Positions 1-9,866 of a DNA stretch of 64,000 bases are shown one piece after another (within the stretch, counting starts at the first letter, position 1; the number at the start of each line of letters is the position of its first letter). The notes beneath the pieces were generated by a model. The model was not told the DNA's origin. It made no database searches and saw nothing but the letters and a program-made list of their open reading frames with translations. A program made the translations under genes and the position numbers. This DNA is from Haliscomenobacter sp. (GTDB taxonomy: Bacteria > Bacteroidota > Bacteroidia > Chitinophagales > Saprospiraceae). Location of the stretch: positions 62,001 through 126,000 of the forward strand of contig NZ_JADKCX010000008.1 in NCBI RefSeq assembly GCF_016718685.1, given 5' to 3'.

Positions 1-77
1 GCCACATCCTACAAATGGCGGGGTTATGATGTGATGGGAGAAGATGATCAACACTGAAACTATAAACAACAAACATT

Positions 78-1206
78 ATGAGACGTAATTTATTTGCATC
101 AGCGTTGCTGTTTGCACTTTCTGCTTCTTGCTGCCTTTTGCGTGGCTCAAACCGGATCAACAGCAATCTTAGAAGACTTCAAACCTTCTATCCTCAATCA
201 ACCAGGGCAAGAGTACCCACAGGTGAATTCGCAGCGTTATGCCCGCTTCCGCATCATTGCGCCAGCAGCAGATAGTGTTCGGGTGAGCCTTGGACTGGGT
301 GGCAGAGGGGGCACTAAACTGGCCAAAGCTGCGGACGGATCCTGGATGGGTACAACCGCCGGCCCCATGGACGAAGGCTTCCATTACTACAACGTCAACA
401 TAGATGGTGGAAAATTTAACGATCCCGGGGCGCTCAGCTTTTACGGCTCAATACGTTGGGAAAGTGGCATTGAAATCCCTGCACACGATCAGGATTTCTA
501 CGCATTGAAGGATGTCCCTCACGGCCACGTGCAGCAGGTTCTGTTTCCCTCACCCAGCACCAATACCTCGCGCCGGGCCTTTGTTTACACTCCGCCTGGG
601 TATTTTGAAAGCACCAAAACGCGTTATCCAGTGCTGTATTTGCAGCACGGTTGGGGCGAAGATGAAACCGCCTGGAGCAATCAGGGTCGCGCCAATTTGA
701 TCATGGACAACCTCATTGCTGCGGGAAAAATCAAACCCTTCATCATTGTCATGACTTATGGCATGACCAATGATGTTAAAATGGGTGGTCTAAGAAATTT
801 CGACATCAAGCCATTCCAAACCGTTCTTGTGGATGAGTTGATTCCCTACGTGGACAAAACTTTCCGCACTGTTGCCAAACCGGAAAAACGCGCCATGGGT
901 GGGCTCTCCATGGGCGGTATGGAAACCAAGACCATCACCATGAACATGCCTGAAGTTTTTTCACACTATGCGCTCTTGAGTGGTGGCACCTACGCTCCAG
1001 CGGACATCAAAGACAAATCCAAAGTGAAACTCGTCTTCTTGAGCTGTGGAAGCAAAGAAAGACCTGACGGTGTTAAAAATGCTGCGACAGCCCTTAAAGA
1101 AGCAGGTTTTAATGCGGTTTCTTACATTTCGGAAGGTACTGCTCATGAATTCCAGACTTGGCGGCGCAGTTTGTACCAACTGGCACCCCTACTTTTTAAA
1201 GATTAA
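78..1206 (+). CDS. Secreted esterase (esterase D / feruloyl-esterase-like), frameshift in signal peptide
   Basis: An alpha/beta-hydrolase esterase of the carbohydrate-esterase-1-like group, probably acting on ester side chains of plant-type glycans outside the inner membrane. The N-terminal ~110 residues look like an early-set (CBM48-like) domain. The catalytic domain follows with the nucleophile elbow GLSMGG (Ser at nt 904-906) and a C-terminal His in TAHEFQTW (about nt 1144). The body frame opens only at a TTG at 94. The ATG at 78 gives a good signal peptide start (MRRNLFASALLFALSA) but in another frame, and one surplus base near 125 would join it to AAFCVAQ. It is the first gene of a plus-strand run with the beta-helix and RraA genes. 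Family is confident; the exact substrate is not known. Confidence 0.85.
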
Positions 1207-1229
1207 GTGTATGCTCTAAACCATTTTCA

Positions 1230-2859
1230 ATGAGCTTTAAAACCTCCTTGATTGCAATCGTAGCATGCTGCCTCCACACTTTTGTGTGTGTAGGGCAGGA
1301 CATGCTACCAACCACCTCTTTGGTCTTTCCCGGGACGGATGGAAAACTGGTATATGTTGCTGACAGCCTTGGCAATACGATCCCTGATTTTTCAAATGCT
1401 GGCTATAAAGGTGGAGGTGTGCCGATTCCTTATGTGGCCGCAAAGGCAACCCTTTGGCCCGTGTTGGGAGACAATGCTGACAGCATACAGGCCGCTATTG
1501 ATCGGGTCTCTGCACTACCACCTGATGCTTCAGGGTTTAGAGGGGCTGTACTCCTGAAAATGGGCATGTATCAATTGAACAAGCCTATTTACATCAAGGC
1601 CTCAGGGGTGGTACTGCGTGGAGAGGGTCGAAGCGATGTAGGTACGATTCTTTATGGCAAAATAACCAAGCCTGCGGAAGGCAGTGGACCGAGATTTAGA
1701 CGTCCCGCGCTGATCAACATTAGCGGTGCGTCGGGAATAAAACTCCAGGAAGAGTCTAAACAAAACATCACCGATGAATACGTACCCGTTGGTGCCCTAC
1801 GTTTTAAAATAACCTCTGCCAAAGCATTTAAAAAGGGAGATAGGGTGCTGGTCCGACGCATTGGAAATGAAGATTGGATCAAAAAAATTGGCCTGGACAC
1901 CGCAACAGTTGGCAGGAACCGCTGGAGACCTTTTGACATCAACTTCGACCGGACCATTGTTGACATCAGTGGAAATACCGTTACTGTGGATGCACCGATT
2001 TTCACGGCGATCGATAAACGTTGGGGTGGGGGAGTCCTTTACAAATACAACGACGAGCGGATCGAACAGGTTGGCATTGAAAACTTGCGTGGAATTTCAG
2101 AATATGACCCTTCCATTCGTACCAAGGAATATGGAAACATGGACCGCGACGACCTGGGCGCAGCAGCATCGGTATCAAGGTGAGGAATATTTCTCTGATG
2201 AAAATCATTATTCCAATTTCATCGACCTCACCAATGTCAAAAATGCATGGGTGAGGAACATGACGGCGCTGCACTTTGGAAGCAGTGTGGTACAAGCCAA
2301 CGCTGGGACGAAATGGATTACCGTGCAGGATTGCGACTCCAGAGAACCTGTTTCGCAGCGCTGGGGCGGAAGAAGATTTACCTTCCAGATGAATGGCCAA
2401 TTTTGCCTGGTTCAAAGATGTGTTTCCGAAAAAGGGCGGCATTCCTTCGTATTACAAGGCTCGGAAGCAAGTGGAAATGTCTTTCTGGAATGTACGGCTA
2501 TAAAACCCTATTCTTCCAGCGAGCCACACAACCGTTGGGCCAATGGCGTCTTGTACGACAATGTGAAAGCCCCACTTACTGCTCGCTTCTGGGATTTCAT
2601 CATTGGTTGGGCCGGAGCCAATATTGTATTTTGGAATTGTGAGGGAGATTATTTGATCCAGCAACCACCCACTGCGCAAAATTATTCTTTTGGGCATATC
2701 GGGCTCAATGCGGTCATCTTCAATGCTGCGTTGCAAGATTTGACCAAACGCAATGGCCACGTCGAGGTTATGGACAGGCATGTAACGCCCAAAAGTTTGT
2801 TTCTAACCCAGTTGGAAGAACGACTGGGATCGGAAGCGGTTAAAAACATCAGCAACTAG
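1230..2859 (+). CDS. Secreted right-handed beta-helix (pectate-lyase-like) protein, frameshifted
   Basis: A secreted protein of about 540 residues. A signal peptide ends near GQD, followed by a segment of the kind seen in pectate-lyase superfamily proteins (ADSIQAAIDRVSALPP, then KASGVVLRGEGR) and later helix coils such as VKNAWVRNMTALHFGSSVV. Translation from the ATG at 1230 stops at 2183. The continuation (YQGEEYFSDENHY onward to 2859) is in a different frame, so a single-base shift lies at about 2150-2170. The two halves make one coherent beta-helix, so this is one gene. It starts 24 bases after the esterase and probably shares its transcript. A role in binding or cleaving acidic polysaccharide is inferred from fold and context only; no lyase catalytic residues were assigned. 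Confidence 0.75.
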
Positions 2860-2882
2860 AAAACGTGTAAATCATTAGTATC

Positions 2883-3808
2883 ATGAGATCTTTTTTCGCC
2901 ATTTTTTCACTGCTATTTTTTGCTTTTCGGTGCATTTTTCTTTGCATGGACAAACCATTTCCAAAGAAGAACTGATCTTTCTTACCTCGGAATGGAAAGG
3001 AGAACGTTTTGCCGATGGCCGTCCAAAAATTTCCGATGCCCTTTTGGAAAGGGCGAAGCACATCATGATTGATGACGCCTGGACGGTGCTGAAAAATGAA
3101 GGCTACCTCAACCAATACGAAGGTGGCTGGAAAACGGTCAACAACCAAAGCATGAGCGGCCGGGCAGTCACGGCCATGTACCTGCCCAGCCGACCCGATG
3201 TTGAAAAAAACATCAAGGAAAGAGGGGCAAAACAAGGCCGGAAAGGGAACACCAATGCCTGGCCGATCGATGTACTCACCAAAGGTGACTTGTACGTGGC
3301 CGATGCTTTTGGGAAAATCGGCGGAGGCCCAATCATGGGTGCTACCCTGGCCAATTCCATCTTTAGCAAATCCGGAAACGGGGTAGTCTTTGATGGCGCT
3401 TGCCGAGATTTGCAGGAAATCACCAACCTCAAAGGCTTCAATGCTTTTGTACGGGATTTTCACCCCTCCTTCACCGAGCAAATGGTGCTGATGGGACTGA
3501 ACAGCCCAATTCGGATTGGCAATGCCATCGTTCTTCCTGGTGACCTGGTGATTGCGACCATCGAAGGTGTGCTTTTTGTACCCGCTCATCTGGCCGAACA
3601 AGTGGTCAGCACATCGGAATTTGTCATCCGAAAAGACCAATTTGGCTTTGAAATGGTCAGAACCAACAAATACAGCACTGGAGAAATCGACAGCGAGTGG
3701 ACGGATGTGATCAAAACGGAGTTTTTAAAATGGCTGGAAAAACATCCCGAACTGGGCAAGATGACCCGTGCCGAACTCGACAAAGTGATGAGCAAAAGAA
3801 CTTGGTAA
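2883..3808 (+). CDS. RraA-family aldolase-like protein 1, exported
   Basis: An RraA / HMG-aldolase fold protein of about 305 residues. Cytoplasmic RraA proteins inhibit RNase E, while close relatives are metal-dependent 4-hydroxy-4-methyl-2-oxoglutarate/oxaloacetate aldolases. The signature is present: the glycine-rich stretch GATLANSI, then GNGVVFDGACRD whose Arg-Asp pair is the conserved substrate/metal site. The body frame opens at a GTG (2930), but the ATG at 2883 encodes a hydrophobic start (MRSFFAIFSLLFFAF) in another frame, so a one-base shift near 2925-2935 probably hides a signal peptide. Both ends carry extensions beyond the usual ~160-residue RraA core. It is paralogous to the gene at 7502-8458, sharing EWKGER, DGRPK and the C-terminal RTW. 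Aldolase role is inferred. Confidence 0.85.
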
Positions 3809-3850
3809 TCACTGAAATCTAAAATTTCATTAACCTACAATTCATTCAAC

Positions 3851-4195
3851 ATGAAACATCTTATCGCAGTATTGCTCCTATTTGGATGCCTCAGCACCTA
3901 CGCCCAAACTGGCATTGACGGTGACTGGAAAGGCACCCGCGAAACGCCAAACGGCACGATGGAAATCAATTACACGTTTAAAGTTGAAGGAACAACTTTA
4001 ACCGGCATTTGGAAAACTCAATTTGGAGAACGGAAAATCGAGAATGGAAAAGTGGACGGAAAGAAATTTTCTTACACCGTTTCGTTTAACGAGATGACCA
4101 TCAACAACACTGGAGAATTGGTGAGTGACGACGAAATTGTAACCAAAAACGAGAGAGGGGAAATGAAATTGGCTCGGGTGAAGAAAGAAAACTAG
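3851..4195 (+). CDS. Small secreted lipocalin-like protein
   Basis: A 114-residue protein with a clear signal peptide (cleavage after STYAQ), leaving a mature chain of about 95 residues. The mature part reads as alternating beta strands: GDWKGTRETPNGTMEINYTF, a GIWKTQFG strand and a VSFNEMTINNTGEL strand. This resembles the small Bacteroidota secreted beta-barrel proteins with a GxWxG opening. It has no catalytic motif. It lies 42 bases downstream of the RraA gene on the same strand and may be the last gene of that run. Function unknown; ligand binding is only a possibility. Confidence 0.75.
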   Translation: MKHLIAVLLLFGCLSTYAQTGIDGDWKGTRETPNGTMEINYTFKVEGTTLTGIWKTQFGERKIENGKVDGKKFSYTVSFNEMTINNTGELVSDDEIVTKNERGEMKLARVKKEN

Positions 4196-4277
4196 GGTCA
4201 CTCAAACATGAACTGTTAAAGTGCAGCTTCGCTGCTTGTTAATACCAGTACGACGATCAGACGTTTAGGCGCTTCGC

Positions 4278-5375
4278 TTAGACGCCGCGTCGGTGGTCAA
4301 AACTCTGAACGTCGTGTCTCGTGGTGAACTCATTTTCCAGCCAAAATTCAAAAGGTTGATCACCATCAAGACAACTTAAAAGATTAACCCTTAACAAATA
4401 CTGCGTAGCCGTAATGTAAAGCGTTTTGCCATTCGCGCTTAAAGCACAATTGGCTGCAGTCAGGTTATTCATTTTGATTTTCCCAATCAATTTACCTTCC
4501 TTGGTAAAAATCCAGATGCCGCCTGGCCCTGCCGCAAATACATTGCCTTTTTTATCAATTTTAAACCCATCGCAGCCTCCCGGTTCACGGGTAGTTCCTG
4601 GATTGTAAAACACACGCGCGTTTTCCAAAGCACCATTCGAGGCAATATCGTAGGCATACCAGCCTCTACCTCTTCCCTGGGTATTGGCTACCAATAAGGT
4701 TTTTCCATCTGGAAGAATGCCGATGCCATTGGGTGCTTGCATGGAATCTATCAACAGGGTGACCTTTCCGGCTTTGTCCATTTTGTATACCCCTTGAAAT
4801 GGGAGTTCTTTTTTGGGATCTCTCATTCCGCCTTCAAAACCATAAGCCGGGTCAGTAAAGTAAAGCTCTCCTTTCTTTGACATAAAAAAGTCGTTCGGAC
4901 TATTCAACTTTTTGCCATCGTAGGCTCCTGCGACGGTTACAAAATTGGACTTGGGCGCATTGAGGGGGGCATCCATAGCGGCAATTCTGCGGTCACCATG
5001 CTGGCAAACCCACAATTTACCGTCTTTGGTTTTGTACAATCCATTGGGTCCCATGAATCCACCCCGTGGTTCGCTGCCCGTGTAGCCACCTGGCTTTACA
5101 TACACTTCTTTGCCCTTGGCTTCAGTCCATTTGTAAATGGTATTGGCAGGAATGTCGGAAAACAAGAGCATTTTCTCTTTTTCCAGCCACAAAGGCCCTT
5201 CCGTAAATTGAAACCCTTCGGCAATCACTTCTACCTTCGCTTCTTTTTTGATGAGGCTGGAAAGCTCGGGCGAAATGAATTCAATGGTGCCGATCTCTTG
5301 AGCGGACACCGGTGTAAACCCACAAAAGCAGATCGAAAGTGCAAACAAGCACACCCTCAGCGTAATTTTATTCAT
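4278..5375 (-). CDS. Secreted SMP-30/gluconolactonase-like lactonase
   Basis: A six-bladed beta-propeller of the SMP-30/gluconolactonase/LRE family, which hydrolyses sugar lactones to sugar acids with a bound divalent metal. A signal peptide ends at VSAQ. The metal-site Glu is in FTEGPLW, and SPNDFFMSK and APNGIGILPDGKTL carry the Asn and propeller signatures, followed by GGCDGFKIDKKGN. The final ~35 residues (from LSCLDGDQ) do not look like the family and read into palindrome-rich intergenic DNA, so a frameshift near 4380 may have removed the true stop. It lies 21 bases downstream of the bicupin-SMP-30 gene on the same strand and is probably co-transcribed with it. Family is confident; the substrate is not known. 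Confidence 0.88.
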   Translation of the reverse strand: MNKITLRVCLFALSICFCGFTPVSAQEIGTIEFISPELSSLIKKEAKVEVIAEGFQFTEGPLWLEKEKMLLFSDIPANTIYKWTEAKGKEVYVKPGGYTGSEPRGGFMGPNGLYKTKDGKLWVCQHGDRRIAAMDAPLNAPKSNFVTVAGAYDGKKLNSPNDFFMSKKGELYFTDPAYGFEGGMRDPKKELPFQGVYKMDKAGKVTLLIDSMQAPNGIGILPDGKTLLVANTQGRGRGWYAYDIASNGALENARVFYNPGTTREPGGCDGFKIDKKGNVFAAGPGGIWIFTKEGKLIGKIKMNNLTAANCALSANGKTLYITATQYLLRVNLLSCLDGDQPFEFWLENEFTTRHDVQSFDHRRGV

Positions 5376-5396
5376 TTGTTTGGTGGTTGTGACGAT

Positions 5397-7337
5397 TTAT
5401 AAATAATTGACAAAGCCCTCCATGTTGGTGCGAATGGTATACACCTTGCTGTAGCTGACGATGTAAAGGGTTTTCATGTCCTTGTCTCCAAAGCAAAGGC
5501 TCACCGGGAAGCTCGGTAAATTGATCATTCCAACATATTTTCCTTCGGCATTGAAAATTTGCACACCATAGTAGGTCGCTACATAAAGATTGCCCTTTTT
5601 GTCAATGGCCATTCCATCGGCACTTGATGACTTGCCTTTTCTGTCCAGCACATTACCAGTTAGGAATAATTTGGCGAATTGCCTGCCATTGCTGATGGTT
5701 CCATCTTCCTTCACATCGTAAGCCCAGATGTAATTGTCCTTCTCACTGTTTACTGGAAACCAGGATTCGTCATCGTAGCAATTGTTGATGTACAATGTTT
5801 TTCCATCCGGTGACAACACAATCCCGTTGGGCATTGCAAATTCGTTGGGCTCAGTCAGCCTGGTGATTTTACCTTCCGGTGAAACGTAATACACCGCCCG
5901 CCCGGGTTGGGACTTCTTCGGCTCCATTGTAAACTGAGGATCGGTGAAATAAATCCCTCCTTTGGCATCGGTAATGATGTCATTTGGGCCGTCGATGGGT
6001 TTGCCATCATATTTATCTACAATCACTTTTACAACTTTACCGGCTGGAGTCATCTCCACCACCTGATGCCCGATCATATCACAAACCAGCAGGTTGCCAT
6101 TTTTGTATGGATAGAGCCCGTTCGTTTGCATTTTGCCTTGAGTAATGTTTTTATAAGTGCCATCAGGACTTAATTCGACCGTTGAACTCTTGGAAGGATC
6201 CGCGGTCCAGCTCTGATCAAAATACATGTTGGAGAAATAGATTTTGCCATTCATCCATTTTGGCCCTTCGCTGAAAGTCAGACTCGGTTTGGTTTTTGTT
6301 CCGTCCACCAATAATTCAGGTTTTGCATTCTCCGGAATAATCGCCCGGTAAGCGGCCATTCTGGCTTGCTCCTTTTCCATGTAGTCTGGGCGGACTGGCC
6401 AGAAAATGTCCAGCGCATCACAACCTACCGCGCTCATTTTTGCCCCATGAACCATATTCCCTGGGATGACCACTACGTCGCCGGGAGTCATGCGTTGTTC
6501 CGTATCCAGCAAAATTTCATCACATTCCCCTCTTAATGCCATCATCATTTGTTCTTCAGGGTGGATATGATGTCCAAAAACGGATCCCGGTTCCATTGAG
6601 ATAAAACTAAACTGGGTATTCTTCCCTGCAATGAGTCTGGAATAAGCACCAGGGGCAAGTTCGGTGAGTTGAAAATCGTACAAATCGTAAACCTGATTTG
6701 GTTTTACATTTGGTTTCGCCGGATTGGTAAGCTCTGCCATTGTTGTCGGTAGATTCGTAACACCCGCTTTTTCAAGATAATCCAGACGGAAGGGGCTGTA
6801 AATCTCCAATAATTTGGCACCTGCACTACCTGCGGTCACGGCGCTTTTGCTTCCTTTTTCCAGATAGACAAAATCGACACGAGGCGTACCGCTGTGTGTG
6901 CCATCGGGAGCTTCTCTTTCTTTGGAAACCAGGGTAAGGGATTTTCCATTGATCAATTGGTCGATGGAACCTTCAAGAACAAAGGCAAACCTTTCAGCTG
7001 GCAATTCGGCTTCGGGGATTTTTGCGTTGGGTGCCAGTTCAATGACACTCACCATGGTGCCTGTTCCCCAGAAGATTTTTGCCACAACGCCTGGGGCTAA
7101 ATCAATACTGTCTACCTGATCAAGACTGGTAACTTGTCCGTCTTTCAGGTTTGACTCAATATTGTTTGCTGGCAATCCGGACAGATTGCGCACTTTCAAA
7201 TTGTGTTCACTGATTAGTTCCTGGTTAAGCTTCTGCCACGCTGGTTCAGGAGAAGAGGTACAGCCTGTCATTGCTGCTACAATCACAGCTAACAAAATGG
7301 ACTGAAAAAAAATTTTGTTGAATCTTTGGCCACTCAT
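5397..7337 (-). CDS. Bicupin-SMP-30 fusion lipoprotein
   Basis: A 646-residue lipoprotein with a hydrophobic leader and lipobox AMTGC (Cys26). Residues ~75-320 form two cupin barrels. The second has the metal set HHIHPEEQ (His256, His257, His259, Glu262) and a later His297. Residues ~340-646 are a full SMP-30/gluconolactonase propeller (FSEGPKW, GPNDIITD, MPNGIVLSPDGKTLYI). One chain therefore joins a metal-dependent sugar isomerase/dioxygenase-like fold to a lactonase-like propeller, tethered to a membrane and facing the periplasm or surface. The neighbouring 4278-5375 gene is a stand-alone second lactonase. Reaction coupling is inferred from the fusion; no residue fixes the substrate. Confidence 0.88.
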   Translation of the reverse strand: MSGQRFNKIFFQSILLAVIVAAMTGCTSSPEPAWQKLNQELISEHNLKVRNLSGLPANNIESNLKDGQVTSLDQVDSIDLAPGVVAKIFWGTGTMVSVIELAPNAKIPEAELPAERFAFVLEGSIDQLINGKSLTLVSKEREAPDGTHSGTPRVDFVYLEKGSKSAVTAGSAGAKLLEIYSPFRLDYLEKAGVTNLPTTMAELTNPAKPNVKPNQVYDLYDFQLTELAPGAYSRLIAGKNTQFSFISMEPGSVFGHHIHPEEQMMMALRGECDEILLDTEQRMTPGDVVVIPGNMVHGAKMSAVGCDALDIFWPVRPDYMEKEQARMAAYRAIIPENAKPELLVDGTKTKPSLTFSEGPKWMNGKIYFSNMYFDQSWTADPSKSSTVELSPDGTYKNITQGKMQTNGLYPYKNGNLLVCDMIGHQVVEMTPAGKVVKVIVDKYDGKPIDGPNDIITDAKGGIYFTDPQFTMEPKKSQPGRAVYYVSPEGKITRLTEPNEFAMPNGIVLSPDGKTLYINNCYDDESWFPVNSEKDNYIWAYDVKEDGTISNGRQFAKLFLTGNVLDRKGKSSSADGMAIDKKGNLYVATYYGVQIFNAEGKYVGMINLPSFPVSLCFGDKDMKTLYIVSYSKVYTIRTNMEGFVNYL

Positions 7338-7501
7338 GATTTATAATGTTTTGTTTGTGGGATGAATCTAGCAATTTTATTTCATTCTAAACTCAATAAT
7401 TGTAAAAAAAACAGTTATTATTTTGCTTAATTGACTTCAATTCCTTAACCTTGCTTTAAGCTTTTTTAAACAAACAAAAAAACATTAAAATCTTTTTCAA
7501 C
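7338..7501. promoter_or_regulatory. Divergent AT-rich control region
   Basis: 164 very AT-rich bases separate the minus-strand lactonase pair from the plus-strand RraA/dehydratase pair, so both promoters must lie here. Homopolymer A and T tracts are evident (an A8 tract near 7404 and others near 7477). I could not assign a convincing TAnnTTTG box on either strand or a clear inverted repeat, so this is called from gene layout only. Confidence 0.4.
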
Positions 7502-8458
7502 ATGAAAACCTTGATCAAATTTTTGGGCTTTTTAGCACTACTCCCGCTAATGCTCCAAGCGCAGCAAAGCTCCAAAGAAGAAATGGCATTTTTCACCCCG
7601 GAATGGAAAGGGGAACGACTTCCTGACGGGAGGCCGAAAGTTTCCGATGATATTTTAAAAAGAATGAAATCGGTCACCCTTGAGGAAGCCTGGGCGACTT
7701 GTCGGGGCGCTGGTTATAACTACCAATACGAGGGGAACTGGTTGCAGGTTCACCCAGAAGGTGTGTTGGTTGGCAGAGCTTTAACGGCCACTTTTATTCC
7801 CGGCAGACCAGACATCCACAAGGCCATTCAAGAAAAAGGCAAAAAAGATGGACGGATACTTTCCCCCAATGCCTGGCCGATCGACATGCTCCAACCCGGC
7901 GACGTGTATGTAGTAGACCACCACGGCGCTGAAATTGATGGCCCAACCGTGGGTGACAACCTGGCCAATTCTATTCTTGGCAGATCCGGCAATGGATTTA
8001 TTTATGATGGGCCGATCAGAGACGTCAACGGAATGAAAGAAATGGCAGATTTTACCGTCTATTTCAAAACTTACCATCCCTCTCACCACTTTGGTAGCAT
8101 CGGCCCCAATGACCGGGTACCCCGATTGAATACCACTTTGATTGGCATCAACACCCCCACTCGGATTGGCGCAGCTACCGTAATACCAGGCGACGTGGTC
8201 TTGGCCAGAGATGGTGGTATCATTTTTATTCCGGCACACCTGGCCCAACAAGTGGTTGAGTCTTCAGAAATCGTTCGGCTCAGAGACATGTTTGGCCACG
8301 CCAGATTGCGGGAGAAAAAATACACCGCTGGGCAAATCGATACCCGCTGGTCAGATGAGATTGAGAAAGATTTTTCTCAGTGGTTGAAAGACAACAAAAT
8401 GAAGCTTCCGGTATCACCCGAGCGGGTGGAGGAACTGCTTAAAACCAGAACCTGGTAA
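7502..8458 (+). CDS. RraA-family aldolase-like protein 2, secreted
   Basis: A 318-residue exported RraA / HMG-aldolase-like protein. A signal peptide ends at LQAQ (about residue 21). The core carries GDNLANSILG (151-160) and GNGFIYDGPIRD with the conserved Arg173-Asp174. The extra N-terminal (EWKGERLPDGRPKVSDD) and C-terminal (ending KTRTW) segments are shared with the paralog at 2883-3808. These proteins are often mislabelled dimethylmenaquinone methyltransferase. An aldol cleavage of a 2-oxo acid fits the family and the adjacent dehydratase, whose product would be a 2-keto-3-deoxy acid, but this is inference. It precedes the dehydratase by 29 bases on the same strand, an evident operon. Export of an RraA protein is unusual. 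Confidence 0.9.
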   Translation: MKTLIKFLGFLALLPLMLQAQQSSKEEMAFFTPEWKGERLPDGRPKVSDDILKRMKSVTLEEAWATCRGAGYNYQYEGNWLQVHPEGVLVGRALTATFIPGRPDIHKAIQEKGKKDGRILSPNAWPIDMLQPGDVYVVDHHGAEIDGPTVGDNLANSILGRSGNGFIYDGPIRDVNGMKEMADFTVYFKTYHPSHHFGSIGPNDRVPRLNTTLIGINTPTRIGAATVIPGDVVLARDGGIIFIPAHLAQQVVESSEIVRLRDMFGHARLREKKYTAGQIDTRWSDEIEKDFSQWLKDNKMKLPVSPERVEELLKTRTW

Positions 8459-8487
8459 CCTTTTAATTCAATTATTAAACTATAAAC

Positions 8488-9777
8488 ATGAAAAAAACAG
8501 CTTCAAGACGTTCGTTTTTGAGCAAAAGCGCCCTGGTTGGTGCCATGGGGTTTACGGGGCTAACCCAAACTTTTGGCAAGGGATTTACCAATGCAGTAGA
8601 CGTCAATCCTAAGTTATCTGCTCCTACTGATTTAAAAATCAAAGATGTACAAGTTGCCTACCTGAGAGGTGGAGGAAGAATGTTCATCAAAATCACCACC
8701 AATCAGGATATTGTCGGTTATGGAGAAGGGGTGGATGCAGTAGGAGGTGCCTATCATCTGGCCAAACGTTTTGGGATGATGCTGAGAGACCAGAGCCCAC
8801 TTAACGTCCACCGGATATTCGATCAGATTAGAAAAGGTGGGGTTTTTGGAGGTGCGCAGGCAGGTATGTACATCGCGGTATTGTCTGCAATTGAAACCGC
8901 CCTGTGGGACTTGGCCGGGAAAGCGCTGAACGTTCCAGTATATCAGCTATTGGGGGGTAAGTTTCGAGATAAGGTGCGGGTTTACATGGATACCGCACTG
9001 TATCAGAACCAATTGCCCAAGCCAGAAGATTTTGCTACCGCTGCAAAAGAGGCTGTTGCAATGGGGTTCACTGCGGTGAAATTTGACCTGGATCAGGGCA
9101 ATGACCCTAACAAGTACGACCGCTACAACTGGACCGCTGGTCCCGCTGAAATCCAGAGAATGTATGACCAAATGGCTGCTGCCCGGCAGGCCGTGGGGCC
9201 AAATATTGACATTTGTGCCGACATGCACGGCCGATATGACTTCCCAACTGGCCAACGCGCGGCTAAAATATTGGAGCCATTGAACCTGATGTGGTTGGAG
9301 GAGCCCATTCCTGCCGAAAACGTAGATGCCTACGCGGAAATCGCCAAATCGACCAGCACACCAATTTGTGCAGGGGAGAACCATTATTTGGCTTATGGCT
9401 TCCGACCCCTGTTGGAAAAAGGTGCAGTAGACATCGTTATGCCGGATCTACAAAAAGCAGGTGGACTAGGTGAAGGTCAACGCATTGCGAACCTGGCTAA
9501 TTTGTATTATGTACCTTTTGCCCCCCATATGGTGGCTTCGTACTTAGGCGCCATGGCGGCTGCCCATGTGTGTGCCTCCGTGCCCAATTTTATGATTTTG
9601 GAATGGCAGATTTATTACCACAAAGACCCTATGTGGAAAGAAATTGTCAATTTTGATGGCACGGAGTTTATAGAAAAAGGCTTCCTCAAAGTGTCAGACA
9701 AGCCAGGTATTGGGGTGGCCGTCAACGAAGAAGGTTTGAAAAAATATGCAGCTCAGGGAGTACCGTTTTTTGAATAA
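8488..9777 (+). CDS. Enolase-superfamily sugar-acid dehydratase (mandelate racemase family), Tat-exported
   Basis: A 429-residue mandelate racemase/muconate lactonizing enzyme family member with a twin-arginine signal (SRRSFLSKSALVG, residues 6-18). The N-terminal capping domain is followed by the TIM barrel with KFD (Lys198-x-Asp200), Asp245 and His247 in ADMHGRYD, Glu271/272 in WLEEPIP, Glu297 in AGENHY and His347 in FAPH. The Asp-x-His pair after the third metal-side strand is typical of galactonate/mannonate-type acid-sugar dehydratases, which convert aldonic acids to 2-keto-3-deoxy acids using Mg2+. Tat export would place a folded, metal-loaded enzyme in the periplasm. Context (RraA, SMP-30 proteins, SusCD) supports sugar-acid breakdown. 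The exact substrate cannot be read from sequence. Confidence 0.9.
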   Translation: MKKTASRRSFLSKSALVGAMGFTGLTQTFGKGFTNAVDVNPKLSAPTDLKIKDVQVAYLRGGGRMFIKITTNQDIVGYGEGVDAVGGAYHLAKRFGMMLRDQSPLNVHRIFDQIRKGGVFGGAQAGMYIAVLSAIETALWDLAGKALNVPVYQLLGGKFRDKVRVYMDTALYQNQLPKPEDFATAAKEAVAMGFTAVKFDLDQGNDPNKYDRYNWTAGPAEIQRMYDQMAAARQAVGPNIDICADMHGRYDFPTGQRAAKILEPLNLMWLEEPIPAENVDAYAEIAKSTSTPICAGENHYLAYGFRPLLEKGAVDIVMPDLQKAGGLGEGQRIANLANLYYVPFAPHMVASYLGAMAAAHVCASVPNFMILEWQIYYHKDPMWKEIVNFDGTEFIEKGFLKVSDKPGIGVAVNEEGLKKYAAQGVPFFE

Positions 9778-9813
9778 AAAATGAGCTTTATTTTAGTATA
9801 ATGCTAAAAGGAA

Positions 9814-9839
9814 GGGGGGCAACTAAGCAGTTGCCCCCC
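9814..9839. terminator. Bidirectional rho-independent terminator
   Basis: A perfect 11-bp stem (GGGGGGCAACT / AGTTGCCCCCC) with loop AAGC, flanked by a T-rich run at 9844-9848 and by A-rich sequence on the other side. It sits between the convergent dehydratase and SusD genes, so it can end transcription from both directions. Confidence 0.85.
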
Positions 9840-9866
9840 TAAATTTTTACACACTTAAATAAAAAC

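Noticed and set aside
1..77. End of an upstream gene at the left edge
   Set aside because: No frame in the first 77 bases shows a recognisable C-terminus; it is left unannotated.
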